DNA from: Pseudomonadales bacterium
Lineage (GTDB): Bacteria > Pseudomonadota > Gammaproteobacteria > Pseudomonadales > Azotimanducaceae
Length of the DNA: 42,381 nt
NCBI GenBank assembly: GCA_028277965.1
Contig: JANQFF010000333.1
Coordinates: forward strand, 1 to 42,381
Direction: 5' to 3'
In this document: piece after piece, positions 34,815 to 42,381 of the stretch
Position numbering within the stretch: position 1 is the stretch's first letter
Layout of the letters: every line of letters starts with the position of its first letter
Made by a program: the position numbers and the translations under genes
The notes under the pieces: generated by a model
Databases searched by the model: none
What the model was told of the DNA's origin: nothing
The model's input: the letters and a program-made list of their open reading frames with translations, nothing else

Positions 34815-35876
34815 ATGTTTACCCTAGACCGTTACATCACGCGGCATGCAAACCGCTACGTCCTGACCGTGACACTTACGCTTCTTGCCCTCATATCGAT
34901 GTACGCGCTTTTCGAGGAACTCGACGAGGCGTACGGGTTCTGGGAAGCCATGGCTTATGTCGCGAGGACCCTGCCGCGCCGTTTCGATGAGATTCTTGTC
35001 TACTCGTTGTTCCTTGGATACCTGATTGCGCTCGGCAGTCTCGCGGAACACCGCGAGCTGACCGTCTGTCGAACGGCGGGAATGTCGATCACCCGGCTCA
35101 TTCTCGCCCTGACGCCGTCGCTGGTGTTGTGGCTGGGAGCAAGCCTGGCGGTTTCCGAATACGTCGCGCCGAACACCGAGCGTTCCGCTGAAGTCGAAAA
35201 AATGAAAGCCCAGTTCGGTGACGACGCCGTCAACCGGATGAGCACCCTGTGGTTTCGCTACAACAATCTCTTCATGCAGGTGCAGGCCATCAACGAGCAG
35301 GGAGAGGTGCTGGGCGTGCAGCAGTTCATCGTCGACGACGACCGGGCACTCATCGAATCGCTCCGGGCGAAAACGGCAACGTACGACGAAGCACGCCAGC
35401 GGTGGACACTCCACGAGGGTGCAAGATCCATCTATGGAGACGACGGCGCCAGAACCGTCCCGTTCGATACATGGACCTGGAACAACCCCATCACTCCCGA
35501 AGTGCTTGCAAGCCAGGCTTTCCTCGACCCCAATAAAATGTCGATGGCGGCTCTCCTCAGACAGATCGATTTCGCGCGCGCCCAACAACTGGGCGTTTCC
35601 GAATACGAGCTCGCCTTCTGGTCCCGGGTGTTCAAACCCATTACGTTTATTGGCCTGACGTTACTCGCTTTGTCTGTTGTTATAGGCCCCTTAAGGGAAG
35701 TAGGCATGGGAGCCCGCCTGACCGTCGGCATCTTCGCCGGCCTTGGGTTCAAATACATGCAGGACCTCTTTGCCCCCGCCGCGCTGGTGTTCAATATCCC
35801 GGCACAAATCGCCATACTTATCCCCATCGCGGCCTACTGGGCGGTCGCGTTACTCCTGATCAGACGAAACGTCTAA
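34815..35876 (+). CDS. LptF/LptG family permease, LptG-like
   Basis: This is a 353-residue LptF/LptG-type permease. In LptB2FG these inner-membrane proteins extract lipopolysaccharide and pass it to the periplasmic bridge. The pattern fits LptG: three N-terminal membrane segments (the first containing TLTLLALISMYALFEELDE), a periplasmic beta-jellyroll at about residues 130-260, and three C-terminal segments. The usual partner LptF is not adjacent and no LptB, LptA or LptC gene is present in the window. It may therefore be the main LptG located away from lptF, or a paralogue for another lipid. It is coupled to the SulP gene by a three-base gap. Confidence 0.85.
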   Translation: MFTLDRYITRHANRYVLTVTLTLLALISMYALFEELDEAYGFWEAMAYVARTLPRRFDEILVYSLFLGYLIALGSLAEHRELTVCRTAGMSITRLILALTPSLVLWLGASLAVSEYVAPNTERSAEVEKMKAQFGDDAVNRMSTLWFRYNNLFMQVQAINEQGEVLGVQQFIVDDDRALIESLRAKTATYDEARQRWTLHEGARSIYGDDGARTVPFDTWTWNNPITPEVLASQAFLDPNKMSMAALLRQIDFARAQQLGVSEYELAFWSRVFKPITFIGLTLLALSVVIGPLREVGMGARLTVGIFAGLGFKYMQDLFAPAALVFNIPAQIAILIPIAAYWAVALLLIRRNV

Positions 35877-35901
35877 AAACCAGAACAAACCGGAGGGCTA
35901 C

Positions 35902-36939
35902 ATGAAACTGGGACTCATGCTCGGATACTCAGGTGCAGACCTGAAGATCCCGCTTGACGATGTGAAACTGGCCGAAGAGCTCGGTTACGACACCGTCTGG
36001 ACGGCTGAAGCATACGGATCGGACGCCATCACACCGCTGGCCTATATCGCTGCACATACCGAGCGTATCCGTCTCGGGACCGCCGTCATCCAGCTTGCCG
36101 GCCGCACGCCTGCCAACGCAGCCATGGCCATGGCAACGCTCGATCAACTCGCCGGTGGCAACCGGGCTATCTGCGGTCTCGGTGTTTCCGGTCCGCAGAT
36201 TGTCGAGGGCTGGTACGGTCAGCCCTGGGGGAAGCCGTATTACCGCATCAAAGACTACGTCACCATCATGAAGAAGATCTGGGCGCGGGAAGAGCCCGTC
36301 ACACACGACGGGAAAGAGATATCGCTGCCGTACACGGGGGAAGGCGCGCTTGGAGTCGGCAAACCGCTGAAATCCATCCTGCACATGAACCCGGACATTC
36401 CCGTTTTTCTCGGCACCGGGATGGAATCGACCGTACGGATGACAGCGGAAATCGCTGACGGCTGGCTACCGCTGGGATTTGTTCCCGAAAGCGCCAGCAT
36501 GTACGACAGCTGGATCCAGGAAGGCCTCGACAAGGCTGGCAAGACCAGCGACCAGTTCGAAAGACAGGCGATGACCCAGGTGCAGGTGACAGACGACATC
36601 CAGCCTGCGCTCGACCGGCTGAAGCCCGGTATCGCACTCTATGTCGGTGGAATGGGGCACAAGAACATCAACTTCCACAAGGAGATGATGGTACGCAGAG
36701 GTTACGGCGAGGCTGCCGAACGCATACAGGAGCTCTATCTCGCCAAACGCAAAGACGAGGCGATCGCCGCCGTGCCTGACGAGTTTGTCGACGAAGGTGC
36801 CCTCATCGGACCGAAAGAACGGATCGCGAAGCGGTTCCGCGCCTGGGAAGACACCGGCATCACCGGCCTCACTATTTCAGGCAACAGCGAGGCCATCAGA
36901 ACCATGGCTGAGGTCGCGCGATTGAATTTTCCCGGATGA
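35902..36939 (+). CDS. LLM class F420-dependent-type oxidoreductase
   Basis: This is a 345-residue luciferase-like monooxygenase-fold enzyme using F420 or FMN. The barrel begins MKLGLMLGYSG, with AEELGYDTVWTAEAYGSDA and IRLGTAVIQLAGRTPANAAM following, as in F420-dependent dehydrogenases and MER-like reductases. A late segment, FLGTGMESTVRMTAEIADGWLP, is also typical. The true cofactor is not certain: no F420 synthesis gene is in the window. The ATG has a strong CGGAGG site. It lies 25 bases after the LptG-like gene and 15 bases before the first glycosyltransferase, so it may share their transcript. Confidence 0.9.
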   Translation: MKLGLMLGYSGADLKIPLDDVKLAEELGYDTVWTAEAYGSDAITPLAYIAAHTERIRLGTAVIQLAGRTPANAAMAMATLDQLAGGNRAICGLGVSGPQIVEGWYGQPWGKPYYRIKDYVTIMKKIWAREEPVTHDGKEISLPYTGEGALGVGKPLKSILHMNPDIPVFLGTGMESTVRMTAEIADGWLPLGFVPESASMYDSWIQEGLDKAGKTSDQFERQAMTQVQVTDDIQPALDRLKPGIALYVGGMGHKNINFHKEMMVRRGYGEAAERIQELYLAKRKDEAIAAVPDEFVDEGALIGPKERIAKRFRAWEDTGITGLTISGNSEAIRTMAEVARLNFPG

Positions 36940-36954
36940 TCAGTCCCATGGTGG

Positions 36955-37851
36955 ATGCATCCGACATTTTCGATCGTTATACCGTGTTACAACGACGCGT
37001 CATTCCTGCCTCGGTCTGTGGCTTCAGTTCGAGCGCAGGTATTGCCGCCGTTGGAAATCATCATCGTTGACGATGGTTCGACCGACAATACGCCGGAGGT
37101 TTGCGCTCAACTCGAAGCAAAGAGTGGCACGGCGGTACGGGTCCACCGACAGACCAACCAGGGCGTGAGTGCGGCCAGGAATAAAGGGATCGAACTCTCA
37201 TCGGGTGACTTCATCATCTTCGTCAATGCAGACGATGAACTGCTGCCCTGTGCCATCGCCCACTACAGCGAGCTGGCCACGAGGCAACCAGTCGTACACT
37301 GGATGATTGCAGCCAGCGAATCCGTACGAAACGGCAAAACCACCCTGCGCACGCCTGCGCTCGGCGAGGACCGTATGCGCAACTTCAGACGCTACATCAG
37401 CAAATCTCTGCACCTTGGCAACATCTCTAACATGTGTTTCCACCGTGGTCTTTTCGATGATTTACAGTTTCCGGTCGACAGAAGATTCGGCGAGGACGTG
37501 GTCCTGTTCGCCCTTCTCCTGGCGTGTGTATCCCCGCTCACCACCTCCCGAATCACGGCTCGCGAACACCGCCGCGAAGGCAGTCTGCGAACCCGTTCAT
37601 CTCTCCAGGAGCAGATTGACAACGACCTGACGGATACGCTGTTTGGAAGTCGACATCTCGACGACAGCTATCAGAGCCTGCGTCGGTTCTACACGGCCAA
37701 CTTCGCGCGTTCGATTGCCAAACGAGCCTACCGGGAACACGAGTACGGTGCAGTCTGTGCCTGGTACACACAGATGGTCCGTGCCCAGCCGGGTCGTTTG
37801 CTGGACCTGAAGCTGCTCTTTCGCTACTTCGTCAGCCGGTCCCGCGCGTGA
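36955..37851 (+). CDS. Glycosyltransferase family 2 (GT-A)
   Basis: This is a 298-residue GT-A glycosyltransferase that moves a sugar from a nucleotide donor to an acceptor at the cytosolic face of the membrane. The N-terminal FSIVIPCYNDASFLPRSVAS, the VDDGSTDNTPEV nucleotide-binding segment and the metal-binding NADDE at about residues 92-96 are typical, as is FGEDVVLF, carrying the probable catalytic acids. No membrane helix is seen. Donor and acceptor are unknown. The stop overlaps the FkbM methyltransferase start by four bases. It opens the glycan cluster. Confidence 0.9.
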   Translation: MHPTFSIVIPCYNDASFLPRSVASVRAQVLPPLEIIIVDDGSTDNTPEVCAQLEAKSGTAVRVHRQTNQGVSAARNKGIELSSGDFIIFVNADDELLPCAIAHYSELATRQPVVHWMIAASESVRNGKTTLRTPALGEDRMRNFRRYISKSLHLGNISNMCFHRGLFDDLQFPVDRRFGEDVVLFALLLACVSPLTTSRITAREHRREGSLRTRSSLQEQIDNDLTDTLFGSRHLDDSYQSLRRFYTANFARSIAKRAYREHEYGAVCAWYTQMVRAQPGRLLDLKLLFRYFVSRSRA

Positions 37852-38585
37852 AGCTGCACCGCCGGTTCGCCCGGGCATTAGGGTATGACATCGAGAAGCA
37901 AAACAAGCAGGTGTTACTCGAGACACACCTTCAAAAACAATTTGACCTCTTCAACGTCGATCTTGTCTTCGACGTTGGCGCGAACGCCGGACAGTTCGCA
38001 AGCCTCCTCAGATCCGTCACTGGTTATAAAGGGGAAATTCAATCCTTCGAACCTCAGCCAAAGGCATTTGCGCAATTAGCGGAACTGGCAGCCAGAGATC
38101 CTGACTGGCACATCTACAACTATGCGCTGGGCGAGACAGCCGGTGAGCTTCAGATGAATGTTTCCCAGGACAGTGTTTTCAGCTCATTCCACCCGGCCTC
38201 CGAAGCAGGGAAGATGCGCTTTGCTGCGATCAAAGAAGTTGAGACACTGAACGTGCAGGTCAAAACGCTGGAGGAACATATCGACACCGAGGTTACCGGT
38301 TTCGAACAACGACGAGCTTTTCTCAAGATGGACACCCAGGGTCACGACAGCTGGGTATTCCAGGGGGCCGGCCGCTGGAAGGGGAGTTTCGCGGGGATTG
38401 TGTCTGAAATGCCGGTCGTTCCCATCTACGACAACGTGCCCGACTACATCGACCTCATCAGCGTTTACCGGAAACACGGCTACGAGATGACCGGCGCGTA
38501 TGTCGTTCATCGCCATCGCGATACGGGCCACGTTGTCGACTTCGACTGTGTGATGGCGCGTGTCGAGAAAAAGGACCGGACATGA
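37848..38585 (+). CDS. FkbM family methyltransferase
   Basis: This is a 245-residue SAM-dependent O-methyltransferase of the FkbM type. Motif I is VDLVFDVGANAGQFASLLR at about residues 37-55, followed by the acidic segment IQSFEPQP. The FLKMDTQGHDSWVFQGA region at about 158-174 matches the family's conserved KIDxQGxE-like motif. Such enzymes often methylate sugars in glycans and lipopolysaccharide. The start is a GTG at 37848 overlapping the preceding GT2 stop, and the end overlaps the next methyltransferase by four bases, which places it firmly in the glycan operon. Confidence 0.9.
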   Translation: MKLHRRFARALGYDIEKQNKQVLLETHLQKQFDLFNVDLVFDVGANAGQFASLLRSVTGYKGEIQSFEPQPKAFAQLAELAARDPDWHIYNYALGETAGELQMNVSQDSVFSSFHPASEAGKMRFAAIKEVETLNVQVKTLEEHIDTEVTGFEQRRAFLKMDTQGHDSWVFQGAGRWKGSFAGIVSEMPVVPIYDNVPDYIDLISVYRKHGYEMTGAYVVHRHRDTGHVVDFDCVMARVEKKDRT

Positions 38586-39244
38586 TTGCGCGAGTTTCGA
38601 GGGACGAACTTCGCGAGATCGTGCAGGTCCAGCATGAGCACATCAGCGAACACGACCGGGACGAGATGGCCATCCCGTCTTACCTGCACGGCAACCCGCT
38701 CATCCGCTGGCTCATGTGGCGCCGTTACGAGGTGATTGCCGATATGGCAAATCTCACCAAAGATTCAACCGTCTGTGAATTCGGGTGTGGCACCGGCATG
38801 TTCCTGCCGGAACTCACAAGCCGCGCCGGGATGGTCTACGCCATTGACCTCTTTCCGGATTACGCGCGTGCGCTATGTGACCGCCGGGGGCTGGGCGTCA
38901 AGTTCCTGGAAACCATAGACGATCTCGACGATGGCTGCCTCGACCTCCTGATCGCCGCTGACGTTCTCGAGCACATCGATGACCTCAAACCCTACCTGGA
39001 CCTGTTCAGCCGCAAACTGAAAGCAGACGGCCGGTTGATCGTCTCGGGCCCAACCGAGAACTTCGTCTACCGGTTTGGGCGTATCGTTGCCGGGTTTGCA
39101 GGCAAAGGCGACTACCACCACACAAACATTCACGACCTGGTTGATGAGATCACCCGTTACGGGTTCAAACCCACCACCGTGACAAACCTGCCTTTCGCAA
39201 TACCACCTCACCTCTTCAACATAACGGCGTTCGACAATGCCTAA
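38582..39244 (+). CDS. Class I SAM-dependent methyltransferase (glycan cluster)
   Basis: This is a 220-residue methyltransferase with a Rossmann core. Motif I is VCEFGCGTGMFL at about residues 64-75, the acidic ribose contact is in AIDLFPD, and the LLIAADVLEHIDDL segment is the usual motif IV region. A C-terminal His-rich loop, GDYHHTNIHDLVDEI, is common in methyltransferases of cell-surface polysaccharide clusters. The acceptor is unknown. The start overlaps the FkbM gene by four bases and the end overlaps the next glycosyltransferase by eight. Confidence 0.88.
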   Translation: MIARVSRDELREIVQVQHEHISEHDRDEMAIPSYLHGNPLIRWLMWRRYEVIADMANLTKDSTVCEFGCGTGMFLPELTSRAGMVYAIDLFPDYARALCDRRGLGVKFLETIDDLDDGCLDLLIAADVLEHIDDLKPYLDLFSRKLKADGRLIVSGPTENFVYRFGRIVAGFAGKGDYHHTNIHDLVDEITRYGFKPTTVTNLPFAIPPHLFNITAFDNA

Positions 39245-40214
39245 AGTGGCGGTTGTAGTGCCGTGTTACAAAGAGACGAGCAAAGTCCTCGATACCCTGA
39301 AGGCTGTGCCCGCTCTCGTGCAGTACATCTACTGCGTCGATGACGCATGTCCGGATGGCACAGGCAAGCTGGTCGAAGCCGAGTGTGGCGACCCGCGTGT
39401 AAAAGTCATTTTTCACGAGGAAAACCAGGGCGTCGGGGGTGCGGTCATCACGGGTTATCAGGCGGCCCTGGCAGACGATGTCGACATCGTCGTCAAGATC
39501 GATGGCGACGGCCAGATGGATCCCGAACTTCTGCCCATCATCATGCGTCCCGTCGCCGAAGGGAAAGCAGATTACTCCAAAGGCAACCGCTTCTTCGTGC
39601 TGTCCGATCTCCAGCACATGCCCGGCATACGGATATTCGGCAATGCCGTGCTTTCTTTCCTGAGCAAGTTTTCAACCGGGTACTGGCAGGTCTTCGACCC
39701 CACAAACGGATACACGGCCATCCACGCCGACGCGCTGCGCCTCCTGCCCCTGAACAAGCTCCGGCAGGGATACTTCTTCGAATCAGACATGTTGTTTCGC
39801 TTGTCAACGATCCGCGCTGTCGTTCAGGACGTGCCCCAGCGAGCCGTCTACGAGGATGAACAAAGCGGTATATCGCTGATCAAGGTGATCCCGTCGTTCA
39901 CCTTGAGCCACATCCGCAATTTCGTCAGCCGGATCTTCTACAACTACTTCCTGCGGGACTTTCACCTCGCCTCCCTGGAATGGGTATTCGGCCCAATCTT
40001 CATCGTCTTCGGGCTGACCTTCGGAATCTCCAGCTGGATGGGTGCCACCGCAGCCGGTACCGAAGCCAGTGCCGGTACCGTCATGTTGTCCGCATTGCCA
40101 TTCCTCGCCGGATTACAGCTGCTCCTGTCCGCTATCGGCTTCGACGTCGACAACCAGCCGCAGGTGCCAATCCAGGGCCAGCGGCTGGGCGAAGCGGACG
40201 ACGACCCCGACTGA
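39237..40214 (+). CDS. Glycosyltransferase family 2, DPM1/GtrB-like with C-terminal membrane helices
   Basis: This is a 325-residue membrane-anchored GT2 enzyme. The catalytic domain has VAVVVPCYKE at the start, CVDDACPDGTG, and the DxD-containing KIDGDGQMDP near residues 90-99, then YSKGNRFF and the GYTAIHADAL acceptor region. Two hydrophobic segments follow at about 250-270 and 280-300. This arrangement matches dolichol/polyprenol-phosphate sugar synthases, which make a lipid-linked sugar for membrane GT-C enzymes; the GT39-like gene next door would be a natural user. The final segment is acidic (EADDDPD). Confidence 0.9.
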   Translation: MPKVAVVVPCYKETSKVLDTLKAVPALVQYIYCVDDACPDGTGKLVEAECGDPRVKVIFHEENQGVGGAVITGYQAALADDVDIVVKIDGDGQMDPELLPIIMRPVAEGKADYSKGNRFFVLSDLQHMPGIRIFGNAVLSFLSKFSTGYWQVFDPTNGYTAIHADALRLLPLNKLRQGYFFESDMLFRLSTIRAVVQDVPQRAVYEDEQSGISLIKVIPSFTLSHIRNFVSRIFYNYFLRDFHLASLEWVFGPIFIVFGLTFGISSWMGATAAGTEASAGTVMLSALPFLAGLQLLLSAIGFDVDNQPQVPIQGQRLGEADDDPD

Positions 40215-40229
40215 CGCTCTTTGCCAAAG

Positions 40230-41567
40230 ATGGAACACGAACATTTAAGAGCCGCGATCGCCGCGTTTGCGATCATGATGCTCTTTTTCGTCGTGACATC
40301 GATCTCGGGCTATGAGGTGCCCGAGGATGACGAGATCCGCTACATCGACTACGCGCTGAACGTTGCAGAACACAACGTTTACGGCCTCTCGGACTACAAC
40401 CTGTCCACACCGGCAGAGCCGGGATCCGCAAACGCACCTCTATATCCGGCCTTCTTAAGTCTGATGGCCAAACTGAGCCCGGCTGTATTCGACGCATTCT
40501 ATTGCGCTGGTACCGCTGAAGATCCCTCAGCCTGCCCGACGCCGTACGGCACGCTCATTGCCATCCAGCACATCCTCGCCGCCCTGGGTCTTTTCTTCAT
40601 CTGGTGCTGGGTGCGTACAGCCTTCGATTCCTCCCGACTCGCCTGGCTGACCATGCTCGGTGTCATTCTCTCCGGCGAGGTGCAGGACATGGCCGCGCGT
40701 TACCTCACCGAGAACTTTGTCCTCGTCTTTTTCTTCGCGTTCCAGTTGGCCCTCGTGAAGGTGCTCAAAACCGGCGCTCCAAAGTGGTGGGTCACAGCAG
40801 GCGTTGCCCTCGCACTCCTCACGCTCACGCGTCCGGAGTACCTCTACATTGCGCTCGGTCTTGGCGTGGTTGCTCTCGCTATTGCCGGTTGGCGACGTAA
40901 CACGCTGGCACTCAAACACGCAGCCCTCGCCGCCGTCACGTTTTTCCTTCTGATCAGCCCATGGTCAATACGCAACAAGGTACAGCTCGACGAATGGTCG
41001 CTGACCGCAGGCGGCTACGCTGAAGCGATCCTGGCCTACCGGCTCACGTTCAACCGCATGGACCTCGCGGAATGGGGGGCGTCTTTCGTTTACTGGACCC
41101 CCGATATCGGCGACAAGATCGCTGAGTCTTTGCTACCACCCGAGTCTTACGAGCGTTTTGTCTCCAAAAACCCGAACTCTTTCAGAAGCACCGCAATCAC
41201 CGAAGTGCTGGACCCGTTACTCGCCCAGATGCCCCGGGAGGAGGTTGCCGGTCATCTTCTGGCCACCGAGGTATTCGGCCGCCCGGTCTGGTTTGCGGCC
41301 ACCACAGCGGCACTTTTCTATCGCGGCATTTTCGTCGGCAAGTACTGGGGGATCATCGGCCTCATTGCATACCTCATCCTGCTGGTACGTCTGTGGCGCA
41401 AAGGTGACCTCACGCTCCTCTGGGTCAGCCTGCCTATCTGGGCGCTGGTCGGCCTGCACGCGCTCGTCTCAGCCAACGTGCCCCGATATAACCTGCCGCT
41501 CATATCCATATACGGCGTCGCATGGGGCTGGATGCTGCAGAACATCCTCCGGCGCTGGTGGCCATGA
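40230..41567 (+). CDS. Polytopic membrane glycosyltransferase, GT39/ArnT-like
   Basis: This is a protein of about 445 residues with roughly ten membrane segments. Near the N terminus, after the first helix, the acidic loop GYEVPEDDEIRYIDYALN carries the acidic motif expected of GT-C enzymes that use polyprenol-phosphate sugars. A second conserved feature is LTRPEYLYIALGL, as in ArnT-like proteins. It likely adds a sugar on the periplasmic face to a lipid or glycan. The ATG at 40230 is used; an in-frame TTG at 40221 would add three residues and neither has a clear ribosome site. The stop overlaps the next gene by four bases. Confidence 0.82.
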   Translation: MEHEHLRAAIAAFAIMMLFFVVTSISGYEVPEDDEIRYIDYALNVAEHNVYGLSDYNLSTPAEPGSANAPLYPAFLSLMAKLSPAVFDAFYCAGTAEDPSACPTPYGTLIAIQHILAALGLFFIWCWVRTAFDSSRLAWLTMLGVILSGEVQDMAARYLTENFVLVFFFAFQLALVKVLKTGAPKWWVTAGVALALLTLTRPEYLYIALGLGVVALAIAGWRRNTLALKHAALAAVTFFLLISPWSIRNKVQLDEWSLTAGGYAEAILAYRLTFNRMDLAEWGASFVYWTPDIGDKIAESLLPPESYERFVSKNPNSFRSTAITEVLDPLLAQMPREEVAGHLLATEVFGRPVWFAATTAALFYRGIFVGKYWGIIGLIAYLILLVRLWRKGDLTLLWVSLPIWALVGLHALVSANVPRYNLPLISIYGVAWGWMLQNILRRWWP

Positions 41568-42381
41568 ACAAACTCAGCCGGTCCAGTTGGCTGAAAGAGG
41601 CGCTGACCGAGCAGCTGCCCGATCAGCAGCAATCCTGGTGGTGGATCGGTGCATTCGTGACACTTGCGCTCGTTGCGGGTCTGCTCCTCAGTCTCGATTT
41701 CAGCGGATTCAGTGTGCTCCTTGCCGACCTGTCGGTGCCGCTTCTTCTCATCGCGCTTGCCTTTCTCTTCGGTGAGGCGACCCTCACAGCCATACGCATA
41801 CGCATGTTCGCCCCCACCCGGCCTACCCTGGGTGCCGCCACCTCGGCGAACGCCTGGTACGTCATCCTGGTCCTGGCTTTACCGGCAAGAATGGGTGACG
41901 TTGCGGCCGTCGTCGTCTTCGAACGATTCCTGAACCTCTCCCGTGGGGCATCAGCCATCAGCATCGTTGCCCAGAGACTTTTCGATGTGATCAGCATTGC
42001 CGTCATTTTTCTCATCGTGAGCATTGTCGCCATCGACGTTGTCGCCGATGGAAACATTGACGCCAACGTGCTGCCGATCGCTTTTGGGCTCGTTGTGCTG
42101 ATTACACTCGTCGTCGCCAACCTCGGCATCGTTCTGACGATCACCAGCCGCATACTGCTCGGCCAACATCGCCCGCGAAAAGGTCTTCGCAAGCTCCTTC
42201 TGCGTCTCTCGCTGCAGGCACGGCTGTGGCACCGCCAGTTCATGAATCCAACACGTGCGCTTGCAGCGTTCCTGATCTCCCTCGCCAAATGGGGCACCAC
42301 CATGGCGGGTATCGCTTTCACCCTCATGGCGCTAAACGTGCCCATCGAAACCCTGCAGATATGGGCCGCGAGCGCGGTCTA
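41564..42381 (+). CDS. Flippase-like (LPG synthase TM / UPF0104) membrane protein, cut by the right edge
   Basis: This frame opens at the ATG at 41564 and remains open for 272 codons to the end of the window, so the C terminus is missing. The product is very hydrophobic, with at least six membrane segments. The stretch LALPARMGDVAAVVVFERFLNLSRG at about residues 104-128 resembles the conserved P-x-R-x-G-E region of the lysylphosphatidylglycerol synthase TM / AglD-like family, proteins found in glycan and glycolipid clusters. A role in moving or modifying a lipid-linked sugar is inferred. The four-base overlap with the GT39-like gene places it in the same operon. Confidence 0.8.
   Translation, partial: MNKLSRSSWLKEALTEQLPDQQQSWWWIGAFVTLALVAGLLLSLDFSGFSVLLADLSVPLLLIALAFLFGEATLTAIRIRMFAPTRPTLGAATSANAWYVILVLALPARMGDVAAVVVFERFLNLSRGASAISIVAQRLFDVISIAVIFLIVSIVAIDVVADGNIDANVLPIAFGLVVLITLVVANLGIVLTITSRILLGQHRPRKGLRKLLLRLSLQARLWHRQFMNPTRALAAFLISLAKWGTTMAGIAFTLMALNVPIETLQIWAASAV

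Noticed and set aside
41623-42345. 240-codon minus-strand frame at the right edge
   Set aside because: It is the antisense of the flippase-like membrane gene and is an Arg/Ser/Thr-rich shadow; the + frame has membrane segments and is coupled to its neighbour.

Overview
The window looks like chromosome from a free-living, aerobic, probably marine Gammaproteobacterium. The reasons are a Gram-negative envelope (TonB-dependent receptor, LptF/LptG-type permease), GC-rich coding with GTG and TTG starts, many transporters, and a catabolic mix of amidases, SDR, amidohydrolase, LLM oxidoreductase and ketoacid dehydrogenase E1. This placement is an inference; no rRNA or other marker gene is present. 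I see no tRNA, rRNA, CRISPR array, insertion sequence or phage gene. Coding density is very high, and no gap between genes reaches 300 bases.

Layout. 209-2160 (-): E1 beta and E1 alpha of a thiamine-diphosphate ketoacid dehydrogenase. 2193-3144: a small secreted protein and a PNPOx-like flavoprotein. 3141-5929 (-): an amidase coupled to a GlcD/D-2-hydroxyglutarate-type FAD dehydrogenase. 5960-8383 (-): a SAM methyltransferase behind a possible ribosome-site hairpin, then an ECF42-type sigma factor with its DGPF/YCII partner. 8399-9964 (-): a BCCT transporter, divergent from a + strand chain of amidase, small membrane protein and Nudix hydrolase (10046-12301). 12302-14326: a kinase-like phosphotransferase divergent from an SDR.

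14299-20840 is an iron-type locus. An ABC ATPase and a 1135-residue ABC permease are divergent from a TonB receptor across a Fur-like box. The permease carries an M1-peptidase-like tail whose zinc ligands are all replaced. 20841-22772 is an arsenic locus: cupin and ArsI/CadI-type lyase divergent from ArsR and an arsenite-type aquaporin, with two operator-like palindromes between them. 22720-25248 holds a sulfotransferase/DUF6471 pair divergent from a QmcA-NfeD pair, with repeated ATATGTC motifs in the shared promoter. 25205-28016: a secreted unknown divergent from an SSS symporter that overlaps a 64-residue membrane protein.

28024-32527 (-) is one tight five-gene run: glutathione-dependent formaldehyde dehydrogenase, amidohydrolase, NodU/CmcH carbamoyltransferase, SxtJ and a 50-residue DUF5989 protein. 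32562-42381: DUF2784, then a long + strand run of SulP transporter, LptG-like permease, F420-type LLM oxidoreductase, and a surface-glycan or glycolipid cluster (GT2, FkbM methyltransferase, methyltransferase, GT2, GT39-like membrane protein, and a flippase-like protein cut by the right edge).

The most interesting signals are the inactivated M1 domain fused to the ABC permease under a Fur-like switch, the compact organoarsenical locus, the DUF6471/ATATGTC intergenic region, and the formaldehyde dehydrogenase-carbamoyltransferase-SxtJ-DUF5989 operon.
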